Shown piece by piece: positions 11,667-20,444 of a stretch of 64,000 nucleotides of DNA. The notes beneath the pieces are model-generated. The model made no database searches. It worked only from the letters and a program-made list of their open reading frames with translations, and was not told where the DNA came from. Position numbers and translations under genes: made by a program. Each line of letters starts with the position of its first letter. The stretch's first letter is position 1. The stretch lies in assembly GCF_002259485.1 (NCBI RefSeq), contig NZ_NPGA01000020.1:1-64000 (forward strand), written 5' to 3'. The stretch is from Rhodococcus sp. 14-1411-2a (lineage in GTDB: Bacteria > Actinomycetota > Actinomycetes > Mycobacteriales > Mycobacteriaceae).

Positions 11667-12629
11667 GTGTCGACACCGCAGCCGCCAGCGGCGGAGTCAG
11701 CTTTGGATCATCCACATCTCGACGGTGGCCTGTTCCAGACGCGTCAACCGGAATCCAGTCGGGAGACACGCGACATCATTCCTGCTCCGAACGAGCTCGG
11801 GCCCACCGGTCGGATGACTCGGACCGTCCCGGATCCGCAACCGTTGGCCAATCACGGCCCGGCCAAGATCATCGCGATGTGCAACCAGAAGGGTGGCGTC
11901 GGCAAAACGACGTCGACCATCAATCTCGGTGCCTCGTTGGCCGGCTACGGCCGTCGCGTACTACTTGTGGACCTCGACCCACAGGGCGCACTGTCCGCGG
12001 GACTGGGCGTCGCACATCACGAGCTCGATCTGACGGTCTACAACCTCCTCGTCGAGGCGAAGGTCTCCGCCGACGACATCATCATGCGGACTCGCGTCGA
12101 GAATCTCGATCTGATGCCCAGCAACATCGACCTCTCGGCCGCTGAGATTCAGCTGGTCACCGAGGTGGGCCGCGAGCAGACGCTCGGTCGAGTGCTGCAT
12201 CCCATTCTCGACCGCTACGACTACGTGCTCATCGATTGCCAGCCGTCGCTCGGTCTGTTGACGGTCAATGCGCTCACGTGTGCCGACGAAGTGTTGATCC
12301 CGATGGAGTGCGAGTACTTCAGCCTTCGTGGCTTGGCGCTGCTCAACGATACCGTCGAGAAGGTGCGTGATCGTCTCAATCCGCGGCTGAAGTTGGCCGG
12401 CATCGTGGTGACGATGTTCGACGCCCGCACACTGCATTCGCGTGAGGTGATGACGCGAGTGGTCGAGGTGTTCGGCGACGTCGTTTACGACACGGTGATC
12501 ACCAGAACGGTTCGTTTCCCCGAAACCAGTGTCGCCGGTGAGCCGATCACCACGTGGGCTCCGAAATCCGGCGGCGCACAGGCGTACCGCGCCCTGGCGC
12601 GCGAGGTGATCTACCGGTCGGGTCCGTGA
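11667..12629 (+). CDS. ParA/Soj-family ATPase of the scpAB locus
   Basis: A 320-residue ParA ATPase. The deviant Walker A KGGVGKTT is at residues 75-82, after a 65-residue Pro-rich, poorly conserved extension. VDLDPQG and the DCQPSLG motif follow. The GTG at 11667 has AGGGGAG upstream. There is no parB next to it. It is coupled to scpA by a GTGA overlap and sits in the Rv1708 position, so it is the second, scpAB-linked ParA of actinobacteria and not the origin-proximal one. A role with ScpAB in chromosome or septum positioning is inference from this linkage. Confidence 0.93.
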   Translation: MSTPQPPAAESALDHPHLDGGLFQTRQPESSRETRDIIPAPNELGPTGRMTRTVPDPQPLANHGPAKIIAMCNQKGGVGKTTSTINLGASLAGYGRRVLLVDLDPQGALSAGLGVAHHELDLTVYNLLVEAKVSADDIIMRTRVENLDLMPSNIDLSAAEIQLVTEVGREQTLGRVLHPILDRYDYVLIDCQPSLGLLTVNALTCADEVLIPMECEYFSLRGLALLNDTVEKVRDRLNPRLKLAGIVVTMFDARTLHSREVMTRVVEVFGDVVYDTVITRTVRFPETSVAGEPITTWAPKSGGAQAYRALAREVIYRSGP

Positions 12630-13462
12630 CCGTCGACGCTGCCGACGAGGCCCCGATCGAGGTTCCCGCCGACGCGGATCCGTCGAAATTCAGGGTGCGG
12701 TTGCTCAACTTCGAGGGTCCGTTCGATCTGCTGCTGTCGCTGATCAGTCAGCACCGCATGGACGTCACCGAAGTGGCGTTGCACACCGTCACCGACGACT
12801 TCATCTCGTTCACCAAGTCACTCGGTGCCGATGTCGGCCTCGACCAGACGACGGAATTCCTCGTCGTAGCCGCGACTCTGCTCGATCTCAAGGCGGCGCG
12901 GTTGCTGCCCTCGGGTGATGTGGAGGACGCCGAGGACCTGGCGCTGCTCGAAGTGCGAGATCTCCTCTTCGCTCGACTACTTCAGTACCGCGCCTACAAG
13001 CAGGTCGCTCTGTTGTTCGGTGAGCTGGAAGCTGCTGCGCTTCGGCGTTATCCGCGGTCGGTGTCGGTGGAGGACAGGTACGCCGATCTGATTCCGGAGG
13101 TGCTGCTGGGCGTCGACCCGGCCACGTTCGCCGACATCGCCGCAGCGGCCTTCAGACCCAAGCCGATTCCCCAGGTGGGACTCGATCACATTCATCAGCA
13201 CGCGGTCTCGATTCCCGAGCAGGCGGCATGGTTGCTGGAGAATCTGCAAGGCCGAGGTCTGAACGAGTGGGCGTCGTTCTCGGAGTTGGTGCAGGACTGC
13301 GAGGTGCAGGTGGAAATAATCGCTCGATTCCTGGCGTTGCTGGAGCTGTTCCGGCAACAGGTGATCGCGTTCGAGCAGCCCGAGCCGCTCGGCGATCTTC
13401 GAGTGAGTTGGACCGGTAAGGACGAAGGACCCATCGTGGTCACGGAGGAGGACTACGCATGA
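12626..13462 (+). CDS. scpA: Segregation and condensation protein A
   Basis: A 278-residue kleisin subunit of the SMC condensin complex. The N-terminal FEGPFDLLLSLISQH segment is the family hallmark and binds the SMC neck. The C-terminal winged-helix part follows a helical linker. The GTG start overlaps the parA stop; a longer frame inside parA is a shadow. The stop overlaps scpB. ScpA bridges SMC heads and recruits ScpB for chromosome compaction. Confidence 0.93.
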   Translation: MTVDAADEAPIEVPADADPSKFRVRLLNFEGPFDLLLSLISQHRMDVTEVALHTVTDDFISFTKSLGADVGLDQTTEFLVVAATLLDLKAARLLPSGDVEDAEDLALLEVRDLLFARLLQYRAYKQVALLFGELEAAALRRYPRSVSVEDRYADLIPEVLLGVDPATFADIAAAAFRPKPIPQVGLDHIHQHAVSIPEQAAWLLENLQGRGLNEWASFSELVQDCEVQVEIIARFLALLELFRQQVIAFEQPEPLGDLRVSWTGKDEGPIVVTEEDYA

Positions 13463-14142
13463 GTGCCGACCCCGAACTCGAGCTCGAGGACGTCGACGAT
13501 TCCGAGGAACTCGACGACACCACTCTCGCGTCGGCGCTCGAAGCTGTGTTGCTGATCGTCGATACACCGGCCTCGGACGAGCAGCTCGCCTCGGCCGTGG
13601 GTGCCTCGGTGGCCCGCGTGCGCGCGACCTTGACGGCGATGGCCGCCGAACTGACCGAACGAACCAGCGGAATCGACCTTCGCTACGCCGGCGACGGATG
13701 GCGTTTCTACACCCGAACCGCCTATGCGCCGTACGTCGAACGGCTGCTTCTGGACGGCGCTCGGTCCAAGCTCACACGCGCGGCATTGGAAACCCTGGCC
13801 GTGATCGCATATCGTCAACCGTTGACCCGCGCACGAGTCAGCGCCGTGCGAGGAGTCAACGTCGATGGAGTGATGCGTACGTTGCTCGCCCGTGGACTGA
13901 TCTCAGAAGCAGGAACGGACCCGGAGACGAACGGCACGATGTACTGCACCACCGAGCTGTTCCTCGAACGGCTCGGGCTCGCATCGCTCGGTGATCTACC
14001 CGAACTGGCACCGCTGTTGCCGGGTGTGGACCTGATCGACGAGATCAGTGACAGCATGGACACCGACCCGAGGATGACCCGCTCCACCAAGAACCGCGGA
14101 TCGAAACCCGATCCGGCAGCCGAGCTCGACTCGGACGACTGA
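13459..14142 (+). CDS. scpB: Segregation and condensation protein B
   Basis: A 227-residue ScpB with two winged-helix domains. The stretch LEAVLLIVDTPASDEQLA opens the first, and ALETLAVIAYRQPLTRARV with VRGVNVDGVMRTLL forms the second and is strongly diagnostic. Acidic tails flank both ends. It is coupled to scpA by an ATGA overlap and forms the SMC-ScpAB complex with it. The short gap to rluB (12 bases) indicates one transcript. Confidence 0.94.
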   Translation: MSADPELELEDVDDSEELDDTTLASALEAVLLIVDTPASDEQLASAVGASVARVRATLTAMAAELTERTSGIDLRYAGDGWRFYTRTAYAPYVERLLLDGARSKLTRAALETLAVIAYRQPLTRARVSAVRGVNVDGVMRTLLARGLISEAGTDPETNGTMYCTTELFLERLGLASLGDLPELAPLLPGVDLIDEISDSMDTDPRMTRSTKNRGSKPDPAAELDSDD

Positions 14143-14154
14143 TAGGTAAGACAA

Positions 14155-15351
14155 GTGAACAAGCCCGCTCGCCGTGATGGCACACCGGACCGTAACAAGA
14201 GACAAGACCCACGCAGGAAGCCGACCGCAGGTAGGTCGGACACTCCGCGTGACGCGCGCCGCGGAGATCGCACCCGCGACGCTGCGCCCCGTGACGGCGC
14301 TCCTCGTACCGGAGGACCTCGCGCAGGAGCTCCTCGCACTGGAGGACCTCGCGCAGGCGCGCCCCGTACCGGAGCTCCTCGAACAGGAGCTCGACCTGCC
14401 CCTCGCCGTGGCATCGAGCAGGACGAAACGACCGATTACACGCCCGTCGAGACCGGCGTCAACGACCGCAGCAACGACGCCGTTCCTCGCAAGAAGCCCT
14501 CGCGTCCCAAGCCGCCGAAGCCGCAGAAGAAGCAGGTTCCGTCGACCACGATCAGCAACGCCAAGCCGGCGAAGCATCAGCACACCGATTCCTCACCGCG
14601 CAAGCACGTACCCGCCGGTGAAGGTGTTCGGTTGCAGAAGGTCCTCGCACAGGCCGGCGTCGCATCGCGTCGCGCCGCCGAGGAACTGATCGCCGACGGC
14701 CGCGTCGAGGTGGACGGACGCATCGTCACCGAACAGGGAATCCGCATCGATCCCAACATCGCCGTGGTCCGTGTCGACGGCACCCGCGTTGTGGTGAAGG
14801 AAGAGCTGGTTCATCTCGCGATGAACAAGCCGCGTGGATGGCAGTGCACCATGTCCGACGATCTGGGACGCCCGTGCGTCGGCGACATCGTCTCCGAGCG
14901 GGTTCAGGCGGGGCAGCGACTGTTCCATGTCGGCCGCCTCGACGCCGACACCGAGGGACTGTTGCTCTTCACCAACGACGGTGATCTTGCTCACCGCCTG
15001 ATGCACCCGTCGTTCGAGGTTTCGAAGACCTACCTCGCGACGTTGTCGGGCACCATTCCCCGCACGCTCGGCAAGCAGCTGCGTGAGGGCGTCACCCTCG
15101 ACGACGGACCGGTGAAGGTCGACGGCTTCCAGCTACTCGACATCTCGGACGGCAAGTCGCTCGTCAAGGTGACCCTGCACGAGGGCCGCAAGCACATCGT
15201 GCGTCGGTTGTTCGACAAGGTCGGATTCCCGGTCGGGCGCCTCGTGCGCACCGATGTCGGCAACATCGTGCTCGGCGATCAGCGTCCAGGAACACTGCGT
15301 GTTCTGGGTCGCGGCGAGATCGGCAAGCTCTACGAATCCGTAGGCCTGTGA
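14155..15351 (+). CDS. rluB: 23S rRNA pseudouridine synthase, RluB type, with repetitive N-terminal extension
   Basis: A 398-residue protein starting at a GTG behind TAGGTAAG. Residues 1-150 are a basic, disordered extension with a Pro-Arg-Gly repeat at 48-80 and a Lys/Pro-rich stretch at 111-126. An S4 domain (about 157-205) and the RsuA/RluB catalytic domain follow, with catalytic Asp262 in GRLDADTEG and the NKPRGW motif. RluB enzymes make pseudouridine in helix 80/89-region residues of 23S rRNA; the exact site here is inferred. The catalytic part is normal length, and the extension is much longer than in E. coli. Position equals Rv1711. Confidence 0.92.
   Translation: MNKPARRDGTPDRNKRQDPRRKPTAGRSDTPRDARRGDRTRDAAPRDGAPRTGGPRAGAPRTGGPRAGAPRTGAPRTGARPAPRRGIEQDETTDYTPVETGVNDRSNDAVPRKKPSRPKPPKPQKKQVPSTTISNAKPAKHQHTDSSPRKHVPAGEGVRLQKVLAQAGVASRRAAEELIADGRVEVDGRIVTEQGIRIDPNIAVVRVDGTRVVVKEELVHLAMNKPRGWQCTMSDDLGRPCVGDIVSERVQAGQRLFHVGRLDADTEGLLLFTNDGDLAHRLMHPSFEVSKTYLATLSGTIPRTLGKQLREGVTLDDGPVKVDGFQLLDISDGKSLVKVTLHEGRKHIVRRLFDKVGFPVGRLVRTDVGNIVLGDQRPGTLRVLGRGEIGKLYESVGL
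14296..14394 (+). repeat. In-frame tandem repeat coding for [10 protein letters not shown] units in RluB
   Basis: About 100 bases encode near-identical units reading [10 protein letters not shown] in residues 48-80 of the pseudouridine synthase. At the DNA level, blocks such as GGAGGACCTCGCGCAGG and GGAGCTCCTC recur. The unit lengths are multiples of three, so copy number can change without a frameshift. The protein segment is basic and disordered, and RNA contact is a plausible inference. Confidence 0.8.
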
Positions 15352-16034
15352 TGAGTGCGCTCGTCGTGGCGATGGACGGTCCCTCGGGCACCGGTAAGTC
15401 GTCGGTATCGCGCAGACTCGCGTCGGCACTGGAAGCCAGCTACCTCGACACCGGTGCGATGTACCGCGTCGCGACGGTATGGGTTCTCCGTTCGGGCGTC
15501 GAGCCCACCGATGCGGATGCGGTCGCGAAAGCTGTTGCGGCGCTTCCCCTCGAGATCGGCAAAGACCCGCTGTCCGAGACCGTGTTGCTCGACGGTGAAG
15601 ATGTCAGCGACGAAATCCGCGGCGACGCAGTCACCAAGGCCGTCTCGGCGGTGTCCGCAGTGCCTGCGGTGCGCGAGTTGTTGGTGCAGATGCAGCGCGA
15701 CCTCGCGAGCTCGTCGACGCGAATCGTCGTGGAGGGCCGCGACATCGGCACCGTCGTTCTTCCCGACGCCGACGTGAAGGTGTTCCTGACTGCCTCACCG
15801 GAGGCGCGGGCAGAGCGTCGCAACAAACAGAACATCGAACAGGGTCGCGACGACGACTACGAATCCGTGCTCGCAGATGTGCAACGCCGCGATCACGCAG
15901 ATTCGACGAGAGCAGTGTCACCGCTTCGTCCCGCCGAGGATTCGGTGATCGTCGATACCAGCGAGCTGGATCTCGACGGCGTGATCGAGCGTTTGCTGCT
16001 CGTGGTGAACGACAGAAGTGGAGCAGTGCAGTGA
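15351..16034 (+). CDS. cmk: Cytidylate kinase
   Basis: A 227-residue kinase phosphorylating CMP and dCMP. The P-loop GPSGTGKS is at residues 10-17, and YLDTGAMYR and [10 protein letters not shown] are the standard CMP-kinase motifs. The ATG at 15351 shares a base with the rluB stop (TGATG); a GTG one codon earlier is possible. The gene overlaps der by four bases, the cmk-der order found across actinobacteria. Confidence 0.95.
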   Translation: MSALVVAMDGPSGTGKSSVSRRLASALEASYLDTGAMYRVATVWVLRSGVEPTDADAVAKAVAALPLEIGKDPLSETVLLDGEDVSDEIRGDAVTKAVSAVSAVPAVRELLVQMQRDLASSSTRIVVEGRDIGTVVLPDADVKVFLTASPEARAERRNKQNIEQGRDDDYESVLADVQRRDHADSTRAVSPLRPAEDSVIVDTSELDLDGVIERLLLVVNDRSGAVQ

Positions 16035-17479
16035 GTGAAGAATTCTTCTCCGGCGCAGCGGAAACCGCGGGCGACGGAATATGGAGTGACGAGGGCGAGT
16101 GGGAGTACGTCGACCTCAACGAGGGCGAAGACGGCGAAGACGCCGTTGCCGTACCGACTCTCGCCGTGGTGGGGCGTCCGAACGTCGGTAAGTCGACGCT
16201 CGTCAACCGCATCATCGGACGACGTGAAGCCGTCGTCGAGGACGTACCCGGCGTCACCCGCGACCGGGTGTCGTACGAGGCCAACTGGAGTGGTCGACGC
16301 TTCCTGGTGCAGGACACCGGCGGTTGGGAACCCGACGCCAAGGGTCTGCAGGCATCCGTTGCGCGCCAAGCCGAGTTGGCCATGCACACCGCCGATGCGA
16401 TCCTGTTGGTCGTCGACGCGCGAGTCGGCTCGACGACGACGGACGAGGCTGTAGCACGAGTACTGCGCCGGTCGAAGACTCCGGTTCTGTTGGTGGCCAA
16501 CAAGGTCGACGACGGACGCACCGAGTCCGAGGTGGCCGCACTGTGGTCGCTGGGTCTGGGGGAGCCGTTGTCGGTCTCGGCCACTCACGGCCGCGGAACG
16601 GGTGATCTGCTGGACCGGGTGCTCGAGGCGTTGCCCGAGACCCCGCGCGAAGGGATCCCCGGCGGGGGACCCAGGCGTGTCGCTCTGGTCGGTAAGCCGA
16701 ACGTGGGCAAGTCCTCGCTGATCAACAAGCTCTCGGGTGACGAGCGCTCGGTGGTGCACGATGTTGCCGGAACCACCGTCGATCCCGTCGACTCGTTGGT
16801 CGAATTGGGCGGCAAGACATGGCGATTCGTCGACACCGCCGGACTGCGCAAGCGCGTCAGTCATGCCAGTGGTGCCGAGTTCTACGCGTCGCTGCGCACC
16901 AAGTCCGCGATCGAGGCCGCTGAGGTCGCGATTCTGCTTCTCGATGCGTCCGAGGTGATCTCGGAGCAGGACATGCGTGTGCTCAGCATGGTCGCCGATG
17001 CCGGCCGCGCGTTGGTGCTGGCGTTCAACAAGTGGGATCTGGTGGACGACGATCGTCGTCAGCAGCTCGAGAAGGAGATCGATCGCGATCTCGCTCGGGT
17101 GCCGTGGGCACAGCGAGTGAACATCTCGGCGCAGACGGGCCGTGCGGTGCAGAAGCTCGTGCCCGCTCTGGAGACGGCTCTGGAGTCGTGGGACAAGCGC
17201 GTCCCCACCGGCAGGTTGAACACGTGGCTCAAGGAGGTCGTGGCGGCCACTCCGCCGCCGATGCGAGGCGGACGTCTGCCGCGCATCATGTTCGCGACGC
17301 AGGCCAGCACCCGGCCGCCGACGTTCGTGCTGTTCACCACCGGCTTCCTCGAGGCCGGTTACCGCCGATTCATCGAGCGGCGTCTGCGTGAGGAGTTCAA
17401 CTTCGACGGCAGCCCCGTCCGCGTTTCGGTACGTATCCGCGAGAAGCGGGAACGGCCGGGCAAGGGCAACAACCGCTGA
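16031..17479 (+). CDS. der: Ribosome-assembly GTPase Der (EngA)
   Basis: A 482-residue double GTPase of 50S subunit assembly. The first G1 motif GRPNVGKS is at 48-55 and the second, GKPNVGKS, at 221-228. Both domains carry DTGG or DTAG (G3) and NKxD (G4) motifs, and a C-terminal KH-like domain ends with basic residues. The N-terminal roughly 40 residues are acidic, an actinobacterial addition. The GTG start overlaps cmk. It is the last gene of the syntenic block and is followed by a GC-rich hairpin. Confidence 0.95.
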   Translation: MSEEFFSGAAETAGDGIWSDEGEWEYVDLNEGEDGEDAVAVPTLAVVGRPNVGKSTLVNRIIGRREAVVEDVPGVTRDRVSYEANWSGRRFLVQDTGGWEPDAKGLQASVARQAELAMHTADAILLVVDARVGSTTTDEAVARVLRRSKTPVLLVANKVDDGRTESEVAALWSLGLGEPLSVSATHGRGTGDLLDRVLEALPETPREGIPGGGPRRVALVGKPNVGKSSLINKLSGDERSVVHDVAGTTVDPVDSLVELGGKTWRFVDTAGLRKRVSHASGAEFYASLRTKSAIEAAEVAILLLDASEVISEQDMRVLSMVADAGRALVLAFNKWDLVDDDRRQQLEKEIDRDLARVPWAQRVNISAQTGRAVQKLVPALETALESWDKRVPTGRLNTWLKEVVAATPPPMRGGRLPRIMFATQASTRPPTFVLFTTGFLEAGYRRFIERRLREEFNFDGSPVRVSVRIREKRERPGKGNNR

Positions 17480-17494
17480 TGTAGTCCGACCCCG

Positions 17495-17523
17495 CCCCTG
17501 AGCAGGCGATTTCCTCTCAGGGG
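17495..17523 (+). terminator. Probable terminator hairpin after der
   Basis: The arms CCCCTGAG (17495-17502) and CTCAGGGG (17516-17523) are perfect complements around a 13-base loop, 16 bases past the der stop. There is no T-run, so Rho-independent function is uncertain. Termination before the tRNA gene would make sense here. Confidence 0.45.
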
Positions 17524-17546
17524 TAGGGCTGGGGTAATCTCAGCAA

Positions 17547-17562
17547 GCGCCTTTCGAGGCGC
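17547..17562 (+). other. UUCG-tetraloop hairpin just upstream of tRNA-Pro
   Basis: GCGCCT-TTCG-AGGCGC is a perfect 6-bp stem closed by a UUCG-type loop, ending two bases before the first tRNA base. It could be a processing or stability element of the tRNA precursor or part of a terminator for der. The function is not established. Confidence 0.5.
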
Positions 17563-17564
17563 GG

Positions 17565-17638
<74 letters not shown>

Positions 17639-17652
17639 CACATTGCAGGTCG

Positions 17653-17687
17653 AAGACGGTTTCGGAGTAATCCGGAGCCGTCTTTTT
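17653..17687 (+). terminator. Intrinsic terminator after tRNA-Pro
   Basis: AAGACGG (17653-17659) pairs with CCGTCTT (17678-17684), with an inner TTCGGA/TCCGGA stem, and T residues continue to 17687. It begins 15 bases after the tRNA and should end its transcript. Confidence 0.85.
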
Positions 17688-18180
17688 GTCTGCGTTGCCG
17701 AGGCGCATCGACGCGTGAACTTCGAGAAATTCCGATGTCGGTGCCCTGTGCGATTCTCGACGGCATGGCGATCTGCATGGCGTGTGAACTGGAAATGCTC
17801 GATTCGGTGGGTTGCACGTGACGACCCAGTCGAATACCCAATGGACGGAAAAAGTGCCACGACTGCGCTGGGCCGCCGGGAGCACTTCATCACCCCGGGT
17901 GTGACGGTGAGCGGTGCCGATGTGGCCAGATACTCTCGTGCGGCAGCGGATGTGCAGTGGCCGAATGCGAACGTGAAGACGGCCACGACTACGTCGGTGG
18001 AAGCTGCAGGTGGTGCGGGCAACCGTTCGGTCAGCTCCGCCTCGTCAGTGGCCCATGACATTGCCGGCAGGCATCTGAACTGTGCAGTCGGTCAGGTCGA
18101 TCCCCGAGCTGTACAGGTGTCGATATCTTCTCCGTCGGGTGCTGGTTCTAGAGATCACTGCTCTAGGGCATCATGGGCCT
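17688..18180. other. Intergenic stretch with no credible gene
   Basis: About 490 bases between the tRNA terminator and the small gene at 18181. Open frames cross it on both strands, but they run into the tRNA or terminator, have no ribosome-binding site and give compositionally odd proteins. I see no RNA gene or repeat in it. It presumably holds the promoter for the gene at 18181. Confidence 0.6.
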
Positions 18181-18603
18181 ATGAGCGATCCCGAATACCT
18201 CGCCACTTTGCTTTCTGCGATCGATGGGGAGATCGCGCGAATCTCCGCCGCCGAATCGGGCTCCGACGAATACGCATCGGCGATCGACGATGCCGCCGAT
18301 GCCGTCTTCCGGTTGCGCGAGAAGGTCAAGGCCGGCTACTCCGGCAAGAAGGCCTATTACCTCGCGGCGTCGACCGATCCGAAGGGGATCAGGGTCGAGG
18401 GAATTTCTGCCCTGCACGGCAAGCGTGCCCACGAACTGGTCCGGGACGGCGGGTGGATGCACGCGGATTCCAGCACCGTCCTCGAGGCTCTCGATGACGA
18501 CCGAATCAGTCGGTATCACGCCATCGCGGGACGTGGGGTCGCACAGACGTTTCGCGACGCACGTGAATACCTGGCGGCGGCAGTAGCTCTCGCCGATAAG
18601 TAG
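18181..18603 (+). CDS. Small hypothetical protein
   Basis: A 140-residue protein with no signal sequence or membrane segment. Its N-terminal third is acidic and helical (EIARISAAE to DAADAVFRLREKV). A central part around GYSGKKAYYLAA and ISALHGKRAHELV is followed by a C-terminal helix. The codon pattern is like its neighbours, which supports a real gene, but the ribosome-binding site is weak. It stands alone between the tRNA region and the convergent hydantoinase gene. I do not recognise the family. Confidence 0.7.
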   Translation: MSDPEYLATLLSAIDGEIARISAAESGSDEYASAIDDAADAVFRLREKVKAGYSGKKAYYLAASTDPKGIRVEGISALHGKRAHELVRDGGWMHADSSTVLEALDDDRISRYHAIAGRGVAQTFRDAREYLAAAVALADK

Positions 18604-18659
18604 TCCGAAGTAGCACCACGTCGAGGCAGCCGAACCCGTCGACGGTAGAAGTCCGGGCC

Positions 18660-20048
18660 TCACATGCTGAATGCCCCGCTGAAGTCGAGGGGTGCCGCTT
18701 CGAGATGTCGGCCGCGGGGAGTGGCGTCGACGAGTTCGCCGTCGTGGACGACAATCTCGCCGCCCACGATCACGGTGACCGGCTTTCCTCGAAGTCGGTG
18801 TCCCTCGTAGGGGGTGTAGTCGGTCGCCATGTGCTGTGTTTCGGTGGTCACCGTCCATTCCAGTTCGGGATCCCAGATGGCGATGTCGGCGTCGGACCCC
18901 GGCATCAGTGATCCCTTGCGGGGATACAAGCCGTTGGTGCGCGCTGGATTCGACGAGGTCAACTCCACGAATCTGCTTGCAGTCAGACCCAATCCGTCCA
19001 CATAGTGCGAGTAGATCACCGGAAGACGCGTCTCGACTCCGGGCAGTCCGTTGGGCATGTGCCGCACGTCGTGGCTGTGCACCTGCTTCTGTGCGGTGTC
19101 GTAGCAGCAATGGTCGGAACCGATGGTGGTGATGTGCCCGGTGAACAGGTGTCGCCCGAGTTCCTCGACCACCTCGGCCGAGCGCAGCGGTGGGCAGCAG
19201 ACAAATCGTTCGGGTTGTTCACCCTCGTAGGCCGAGTCGTCGAGGATCAGATGGTGGGCGACCGATTCGGTGAAGGCGACGAGCCCTCGCTTACGAGCGT
19301 CCGCGACCAGTTCGACGGCAGCCGGAGTCGACTGATGCACGAAATAGACCGGCGCATTCTGTGATTCGGCGATCGCGAGAATGGCGGCGACCGAGGCAGT
19401 CTCGGCGAGCTCCGGCCGCGTCTGCGACATGTGTGCGGCATCGACTCCGTCCGATACGGCTGCGAGGTTCTGCGCGTCGGTGACGATCGCGTCGGACTCG
19501 CAGTGGATGATGACCATTCCGCCGAGATCGCGAGTGGCCTGCATCGTGTTGAGGATGGTGTGTTCGTTCGCCATCGTCTCACCGGCGTAGGTGGTGAACA
19601 TCTTGACCGTCCGAATACCGCCGTCTGCCAGTGTTTTCAGTTGGTCGGCGGTGGTGTCGGTCCACTCGACGACGCAGGCGTGCAGAGCCGAATCGCACAG
19701 TCCGCTCGACGCTTTCGCTCGCTGCACCTCGGCAGCGTTGAGCGGCTGTTGACCGGGACGCGGGATAGCGAAGTCGATGATCGTGGTGGTGCCGCCGAAG
19801 ACGGCCGCCGTCGTGCACTCCAGGTACGAGTCGAGAGAGGTGAATTCGCCGGAGGTGAACCCGACGTGGCAGTGCGGATCGACTCCACCCGGCATGACCA
19901 GTTTCCCGGTTGCGTCGATGACCTCCGCTGCCGCGTCGACCTCGCTCCCTGGGTTGAGCACCGCAACGACTCTGCCGTCGTCGATGAGCAGATCTGCCGC
20001 AGCGGCCCAATGGGATTCGACGATCGTTCCGCCGCGCACGACCTTCAT
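18660..20048 (-). CDS. Dihydropyrimidinase/D-hydantoinase family cyclic amidohydrolase
   Basis: A 462-residue metal-dependent amidohydrolase that opens cyclic ureides such as dihydropyrimidines or hydantoins. All metal ligands are visible: His59 and His61 (DPHCH), the carboxylated Lys149 (TVKMF), His182 (IIHCES), His238 (FVHQST) and Asp312 (GSDHC). The ATG at 20048 overlaps the upstream stop (ATGA) and gives the usual family length; a start 27 bases earlier would place the Shine-Dalgarno directly against the ATG. It is the last gene of a four-gene operon with an aldolase, an oxidase and an AH_C-like protein. The substrate cannot be read from the sequence. No carbamoyl-amino-acid hydrolase is present to finish a standard hydantoin or pyrimidine pathway. 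Confidence 0.9.
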   Translation of the reverse strand: MKVVRGGTIVESHWAAAADLLIDDGRVVAVLNPGSEVDAAAEVIDATGKLVMPGGVDPHCHVGFTSGEFTSLDSYLECTTAAVFGGTTTIIDFAIPRPGQQPLNAAEVQRAKASSGLCDSALHACVVEWTDTTADQLKTLADGGIRTVKMFTTYAGETMANEHTILNTMQATRDLGGMVIIHCESDAIVTDAQNLAAVSDGVDAAHMSQTRPELAETASVAAILAIAESQNAPVYFVHQSTPAAVELVADARKRGLVAFTESVAHHLILDDSAYEGEQPERFVCCPPLRSAEVVEELGRHLFTGHITTIGSDHCCYDTAQKQVHSHDVRHMPNGLPGVETRLPVIYSHYVDGLGLTASRFVELTSSNPARTNGLYPRKGSLMPGSDADIAIWDPELEWTVTTETQHMATDYTPYEGHRLRGKPVTVIVGGEIVVHDGELVDATPRGRHLEAAPLDFSGAFSM

Positions 20049-20431
20049 CGTGTGCTCGCGAGGTAGGTCAGCCATCCTCCGCGATCACTGATGTCGGTGA
20101 CGCCCGTGGCCGTCAGATAGCTCTCACGCATGCGCATCGACAGGGAGCCCGAGCCGTCGGCCAACTCGATGACGCCGAGTTCGAGTTCCTTCGGTTCCCT
20201 GGGAAGGAGCTCGTCGCGTAGTACGTCGTACTCGACCTCGTACAGCTCGCCCGGTACCACGAATCCATCGGTAGGGACCGGGTGCAAACCGGGGAATTCG
20301 TCGCGCACGGAGAAGAAGCGGTATTTCGGGGCGGTGTCGACTTTCCCGACCAATCGCGCCTTGTGCAATGCGTCGTTCAGGGTGCCGCCGGACATCGCTT
20401 GTCCGTTGACGAACATCGTGACCAGTGCCAT
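20045..20431 (-). CDS. Free-standing allophanate hydrolase C-terminal-like domain protein
   Basis: A 128-residue single-domain protein. Its pattern (MFVNGQAM near the start, the APKYRFFSVRDEFPGLHPV segment, PGELYEV, then DISDRGGWLTYLA at the end) resembles the C-terminal domain of fungal and some bacterial allophanate hydrolases (AH_C, related to the gamma-glutamylcyclotransferase fold). In the Kluyveromyces enzyme that domain decarboxylates N-carboxycarbamate. Here it is not attached to an amidase. AGAGGG lies upstream of the ATG. It sits 13 bases after the oxidase gene and overlaps the hydantoinase start, so it belongs to the operon. A step on a carbamate or ureide product is inferred; family membership rests on motif recognition by eye. 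Confidence 0.75.
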   Translation of the reverse strand: MALVTMFVNGQAMSGGTLNDALHKARLVGKVDTAPKYRFFSVRDEFPGLHPVPTDGFVVPGELYEVEYDVLRDELLPREPKELELGVIELADGSGSLSMRMRESYLTATGVTDISDRGGWLTYLASTR

Positions 20432-20444
20432 GTGAAGCCCTCTT

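Noticed and set aside
14296..14394. CRISPR-like array
   Set aside because: The repeats are short, contiguous, in frame and protein-coding; there are no spacers.
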